Below are positions 6,176 to 8,698 of a stretch of 8,698 nucleotides of DNA, in pieces. The stretch is from NCBI GenBank assembly GCA_030146385.1, contig JASLBX010000397.1, forward strand, positions 1-8,698, given 5' to 3'. This DNA is from Jiangellaceae bacterium (GTDB lineage: Bacteria; Actinomycetota; Actinomycetes; Jiangellales; Jiangellaceae). The stretch's first letter is position 1; every line of letters begins with the position of its first letter. The position numbers and the translations under genes are program-made. The notes below the pieces were generated by a model. It worked only from the letters and a program-made list of their open reading frames with translations, ran no database searches and was not told the DNA's origin.

Positions 6176-6205
6176 TGCCGCGCGTGGACCGAGGCTGTGA
6201 GGACG

Positions 6206-6216
6206 GTCACGGTGAC
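6206..6216. promoter_or_regulatory. Small dyad between divergent genes
   Basis: GTCAC-G-GTGAC, 5-bp arms around one base, about 43 bp upstream of the lipoprotein start and 116 bp upstream of tyrS. A possible operator by position and symmetry only; no regulator can be named. Confidence 0.25.
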
Positions 6217-6284
6217 GTTGGCACTGGCCGGGTGCGGCGTATTGAACTGCGCTGCCGGGCGAGTGTCCTGGCAGTATGGAGATC

Positions 6285-6296
6285 CACGTGCACGTG
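6285..6296. promoter_or_regulatory. Perfect palindrome CACGTGCACGTG in the tyrS upstream region
   Basis: Twelve bases, identical to their own reverse complement, made of CACGTG twice in tandem. It lies 35 bp before the tyrS start and, if transcribed, within the 5' leader. It might be an operator or a short dyad in the mRNA; no known factor is assigned. Confidence 0.3.
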
Positions 6297-6331
6297 AAGC
6301 AATCGGGACGAAGCCAAGGAGAGGCAAGGAC

Positions 6332-7612
6332 GTGACCGACATCTGGGACGAGTTGCAGTGGCGAGGGTTGGTGGCACAGTCCACCGACGAGCAGGCGCTT
6401 CGCGCCGCGCTGGCCGCCGGACCCGTCACCTATTACGTCGGCTTCGACCCGACAGCGCCCAGCCTTCACCATGGCCACCTCGTCCAGCTCTTGACGGCCC
6501 GGCGATTTCAGCTGGCCGGCCACCGTCCGCTGGCGCTTGTTGGTGGGTCGACCGGCCTGATCGGTGATCCGAACCCAGACCGCGAGCGTGTGCTGAACGC
6601 GCCAGAGGTGGTCGCCGGATGGGTGGACCGGATCAAGGGCCAGGTGGAACCGTTCTTCACATTCGACGGCCCGAACGCCGCGCGCGTCGTCAACAACCTG
6701 GACTGGACGGCGCCCATGACCGCCATCGAGTTCCTCCGCGACATCGGCCAGCACTTCAGGGTGAACAAGATGCTGGCGAAGGAGGCGGTGAGCGCTCGGC
6801 TACAGTCCGACATCGGCATCGGCTACGCCGAATTCAGCTACCAGATCCTGCAGGCGCTCGACTACCTGGAGCTGTACCGGCGGTACGGATGCACGTTGCA
6901 GACCGGCGGCAGCGACCAGTGGGGCAACCTGACGGCAGGGGTCGACCTGATCCGGCGGGTTGAGGGAGCGTCAGTGCATGCGCTGGCTACTCCTCTGCTG
7001 ACAAAGGCAGACGGAACGAAGTACGGCAAGACTGCGGGCGGTGCCGTGTGGCTCGATCCGGAGATGTTGTCCCCGTACGGCTTCTACCAGTTCTGGCTCA
7101 ACCTGGACGACGCCGACGTGTCGAGCCATCTGCAGATCATGAGCTTCAGATCTCGTGAGGAGATCGAGGAGCTGGAGAAGGCGACGGCAGACCGGCCGGC
7201 TGCTCGGAGGGCGCAGCGAGCCCTCGCCGAGGAACTGACCCTATTGGTGCACGGCCAGGACGAGACGGCACGCGTGGTTGCCGCATCGCAGGCCCTGTTC
7301 GGCCGTGGCGAGCTAGCGAAACTGGACGAGCGGATGCTGGCCTCAGCGCTGGCTGAGATTGAGCAGGCGCGGATCGAGGCGGGGGACCAGCTGCCGCCGT
7401 ACGTCGACCTGTTCGCGGCGGCCGGCGTCGTCGAATCCAAGTCGGCGGCCCGGCGGGCTCTGGCCGAGGGCGGGGCGTACGTCAACAATGTCCGGCTGGA
7501 TCCAGCGACGCCGCCGGAGGCCGGGCCGACACGAGACGACCTGCTGCACGGACGGTGGCTCGTGCTCCGAAGGGGCAAGCGAACCGTCGGCGGCGTCGAG
7601 ATCGTCACCTGA
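6332..7612 (+). CDS. tyrS: Tyrosyl-tRNA synthetase
   Basis: Charges tRNA-Tyr with tyrosine using ATP; class Ic synthetase, cytoplasmic dimer. 426 residues from GTG 6332, the usual bacterial length; AAGGAG at 6316-6321 lies 10 nt upstream. Marks: YYVGFDPTAPSLHHGHL (34-50), with HHGH at 46-49 as the HIGH motif; GGSTGLIGDP (71-80); YQILQALDY (170-178) and TGGSDQWGN (191-199), the tyrosine pocket; TKADGTKYGKT (224-234), with KYGKT as the KMSKS equivalent of the TyrS-I (KFGKS) type. The C-terminal S4-like RNA-binding domain covers about 355-426 (SKSAARRALAEGGAYVNN). The frame is open upstream to 6122 without support. I found no T-box-type leader. It is followed by the rRNA operon on the same strand. 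Confidence 0.98.
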   Translation: MTDIWDELQWRGLVAQSTDEQALRAALAAGPVTYYVGFDPTAPSLHHGHLVQLLTARRFQLAGHRPLALVGGSTGLIGDPNPDRERVLNAPEVVAGWVDRIKGQVEPFFTFDGPNAARVVNNLDWTAPMTAIEFLRDIGQHFRVNKMLAKEAVSARLQSDIGIGYAEFSYQILQALDYLELYRRYGCTLQTGGSDQWGNLTAGVDLIRRVEGASVHALATPLLTKADGTKYGKTAGGAVWLDPEMLSPYGFYQFWLNLDDADVSSHLQIMSFRSREEIEELEKATADRPAARRAQRALAEELTLLVHGQDETARVVAASQALFGRGELAKLDERMLASALAEIEQARIEAGDQLPPYVDLFAAAGVVESKSAARRALAEGGAYVNNVRLDPATPPEAGPTRDDLLHGRWLVLRRGKRTVGGVEIVT

Positions 7613-7690
7613 GCAGCCGCATCAGCCGACGCGCTGAGGTCCGTCTTCCGGGCTGGCGCGGCGACGGCACCGAGGAAGCCTGGTGCGCTG

Positions 7691-7712
7691 CCGGTTGATC
7701 ACGTTCAGTAGG
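7691..7712 (+). repeat. 22-bp direct repeat, copy 1
   Basis: Begins CCGGTTGATCACGTTCA and ends GTAGG. It matches the copy at 7753-7774 at 21 of 22 positions (G instead of A at position 18) and contains the palindrome TGATCA. Confidence 0.75.
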
Positions 7713-7716
7713 CGTA

Positions 7717-7751
7717 GCCCTGCCGTACCAGGTGCGTGCGGGTGGTAGGGC
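7717..7751 (+). other. Hairpin between the two 22-bp repeats
   Basis: GCCCTGCCGT (7717-7726) can pair with 7742-7751 through ten pairs, three of them G-T, around a 15-nt loop. Moderately stable. With the flanking repeats it makes a repeat - hairpin - repeat unit. Confidence 0.35.
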
Positions 7752-7752
7752 A

Positions 7753-7774
7753 CCGGTTGATCACGTTCAATAGG
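7753..7774 (+). repeat. 22-bp direct repeat, copy 2
   Basis: Same sequence as copy 1 except A at position 18, starting 62 bp after it. It lies about 160 bp upstream of the first rRNA promoter, so binding sites for a regulator or remains of a mobile sequence are both possible. Confidence 0.75.
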
Positions 7775-7811
7775 TTTGTCGGTGCTCGCGCCGCCTGCCG
7801 TCTGGGTCTTC

Positions 7812-7838
7812 CGTAGCGTGCCTGAAGGGCAGGCTACG
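7812..7838 (+). terminator. Hairpin upstream of the rRNA promoters, possible tyrS terminator
   Basis: CGTAGC (7812-7817) pairs with GCTACG (7833-7838); inside, after a single G-G mismatch, TGCC (7819-7822) pairs with GGCA (7828-7831) around a TGAAG loop. It lies 200 bp beyond the tyrS stop and before the rRNA promoters. No T-run follows. Confidence 0.4.
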
Positions 7839-7936
7839 AGCGGCAATCGAAGCCCCGTGTCGACCGGCCGCATCGCTGATCAATATCGCCCTGACCTGGG
7901 CAGATGTGGATGTGGTGGCGATCACACCGACCGGAT

Positions 7937-7965
7937 TTGACTCCGGGCTCCCGGACCCGTAAGTT
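7937..7965 (+). promoter_or_regulatory. rRNA operon promoter, upstream copy
   Basis: TTGACT (7937-7942), a 17-bp spacer and TAAGTT (7960-7965): a housekeeping-sigma promoter expected to start near 7972. The spacer contains the dyad CCGGG-CT-CCCGG (7943-7954). It lies about 420 bp upstream of 16S, a normal distance for the first of several rRNA promoters. Confidence 0.8.
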
Positions 7966-8104
7966 TCTAATTGCTCGCGGGGAAGCGGGACGCCAAGTCA
8001 GGCGGCCGGCCCGATGGGCGAGCCGCTCACCTAACTGATCAACTGAGTCCGTCGTGCGGGTTCAGAATCATGATGTGCGCGGTGGGGAGAAGGGCAGAAC
8101 GAGT

Positions 8105-8133
8105 TTGACTCGGTCGACCGGATCCGCTAAGTT
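8105..8133 (+). promoter_or_regulatory. rRNA operon promoter, downstream copy
   Basis: TTGACT (8105-8110), a 17-bp spacer and TAAGTT (8128-8133): both hexamers and the spacing are identical to the promoter 168 bp upstream. The spacer contains the palindrome CGGTCGACCG (8111-8120). Expected start near 8140, giving a leader of about 250 nt before 16S. Confidence 0.82.
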
Positions 8134-8139
8134 AGATGA

Positions 8140-8387
8140 GTTGCCCCGAGAACGGCCCTAACGGGTAGGGCTCGGTGCGCGTCCGATCCTTGAGAACTCA
8201 ACAGCGTACGAACTTATGTCGATGCCAAAATTTAACCCCCGTCCATGGTGGGTTGGCCGAACTGGTCATCTCGTCGTGGTGGGATTCCTTTTGGTAAGGC
8301 GACGGACGTGATGTCCGTTGCTTTGCTGGGATTCACTTTCACAGTGTCGACGACTCCGGGCTCCGGCCCGGGTACGTCATATAGACA
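8140..8387 (+). other. rRNA leader with boxA-like element and hairpins
   Basis: Transcribed spacer before 16S. TTGAGAACTCAACAGCG (8190-8206) resembles the conserved leader element found upstream of actinobacterial 16S genes, where antitermination (Nus) signals reside. Small hairpins: GCCCTA/TAGGGC (8155-8160/8166-8171); AACCC/GGGTT (8234-8238/8250-8254); ACGGAC/GTCCGT (8302-8307/8313-8318), extendable by two pairs; CCGGGC-TCCG-GCCCGG (8356-8371). The octamer TGGGATTC occurs at 8280 and 8327. The RNase III processing stalk should form with sequence beyond the 16S 3' end, outside the window. Confidence 0.65.

Positions 8388-8698
<311 letters not shown>

Larger units (their letters stand above)
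7613..7936. other. Intergenic DNA between tyrS and the rRNA promoters, no gene seen
   Basis: No reading frame with a ribosome site or family resemblance. Just after the tyrS stop is a small hairpin TCAGC/GCTGA (7622-7626/7633-7637) with a 6-nt loop, a weak terminator at best. Then come the 22-bp repeats and further hairpins listed separately. The hexamer TGATCA occurs at 7696, 7758 and 7877 here and again at 8036. Confidence 0.6.

Noticed and set aside
6218..6245. TTGGCA-N16-TATTGA as a tyrS promoter
   Set aside because: The -10 matches consensus at only three positions and other registers are equally poor; the true promoter could not be fixed.
6176..6331. T-box riboswitch upstream of tyrS
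   Set aside because: No T-box consensus (TGGNACCGCG-like) block or specifier stem seen, and the region is too short for a typical one.
6164..6754. Upstream extension of the lipoprotein frame on the minus strand
   Set aside because: It overlaps tyrS coding sequence and would bury the lipoprotein signal peptide inside a large protein.
7691..7774. CRISPR array or phage attachment site
   Set aside because: Only two repeat copies, no spacer series, no tRNA gene and no integrase or cas gene in the window.
7622..7873. 83-codon minus-strand frame downstream of tyrS
   Set aside because: No ribosome site or recognisable protein; it spans the direct repeats and hairpins.

Overview
The window comes from a high-GC actinomycete. 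Codon third positions are almost all G or C, GTG starts are used, genes overlap at ATGA-type junctions, and the 16S rRNA start at the right end is of actinobacterial type. As far as I recall, the order argH - mpg - tyrS - rRNA operon recurs in Nocardioides/Kribbella/Jiangella-like actinomycetes. I would not name a genus from 311 bases of 16S.

Left part (1-2318): the end of an arginine biosynthesis operon, all on the plus strand and translationally coupled: the 3' end of argF, then argR, then argH. argG is not between argR and argH. A bulged hairpin follows argH. Next (2423-4237) is a long single-polypeptide regulator: an ECF sigma factor fused to a zinc-binding anti-sigma module, a hydrophobic Ala/Gly-rich segment, and a roughly 280-residue low-complexity tail that goes from acidic to basic.

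Middle (4238-4591): a 354-bp stretch without a credible gene but full of dyad symmetry. It holds a perfect TGTGA-N6-TCACA (CRP-type) site, then three hairpins in a row. In the first, one strand can pair with either of two identical partners, and a pseudoknot is also possible. The last is a 14-bp GC terminator-like hairpin 34 nt upstream of mpg. This is the best candidate in the window for an undescribed element, either a small RNA or a structured mpg leader.

Right part: mpg (3-methyladenine DNA glycosylase, plus strand) converges on and overlaps by 12 bp a minus-strand gene for a lipoprotein of unknown function that appears to contain two copies of one domain. That gene diverges from tyrS (tyrosyl-tRNA synthetase). 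Between tyrS and 16S lie 775 bp of control DNA: two 22-bp direct repeats around a hairpin, two rRNA promoters with identical hexamers (TTGACT-N17-TAAGTT), and a leader with a boxA-like element and small hairpins. The 16S gene runs off the right end.

Most of the window is housekeeping (arginine synthesis, base-excision repair, tRNA charging, ribosome production). The accessory or uncertain parts are the sigma fusion, the structured intergenic region, the lipoprotein and the repeats upstream of the rRNA operon.
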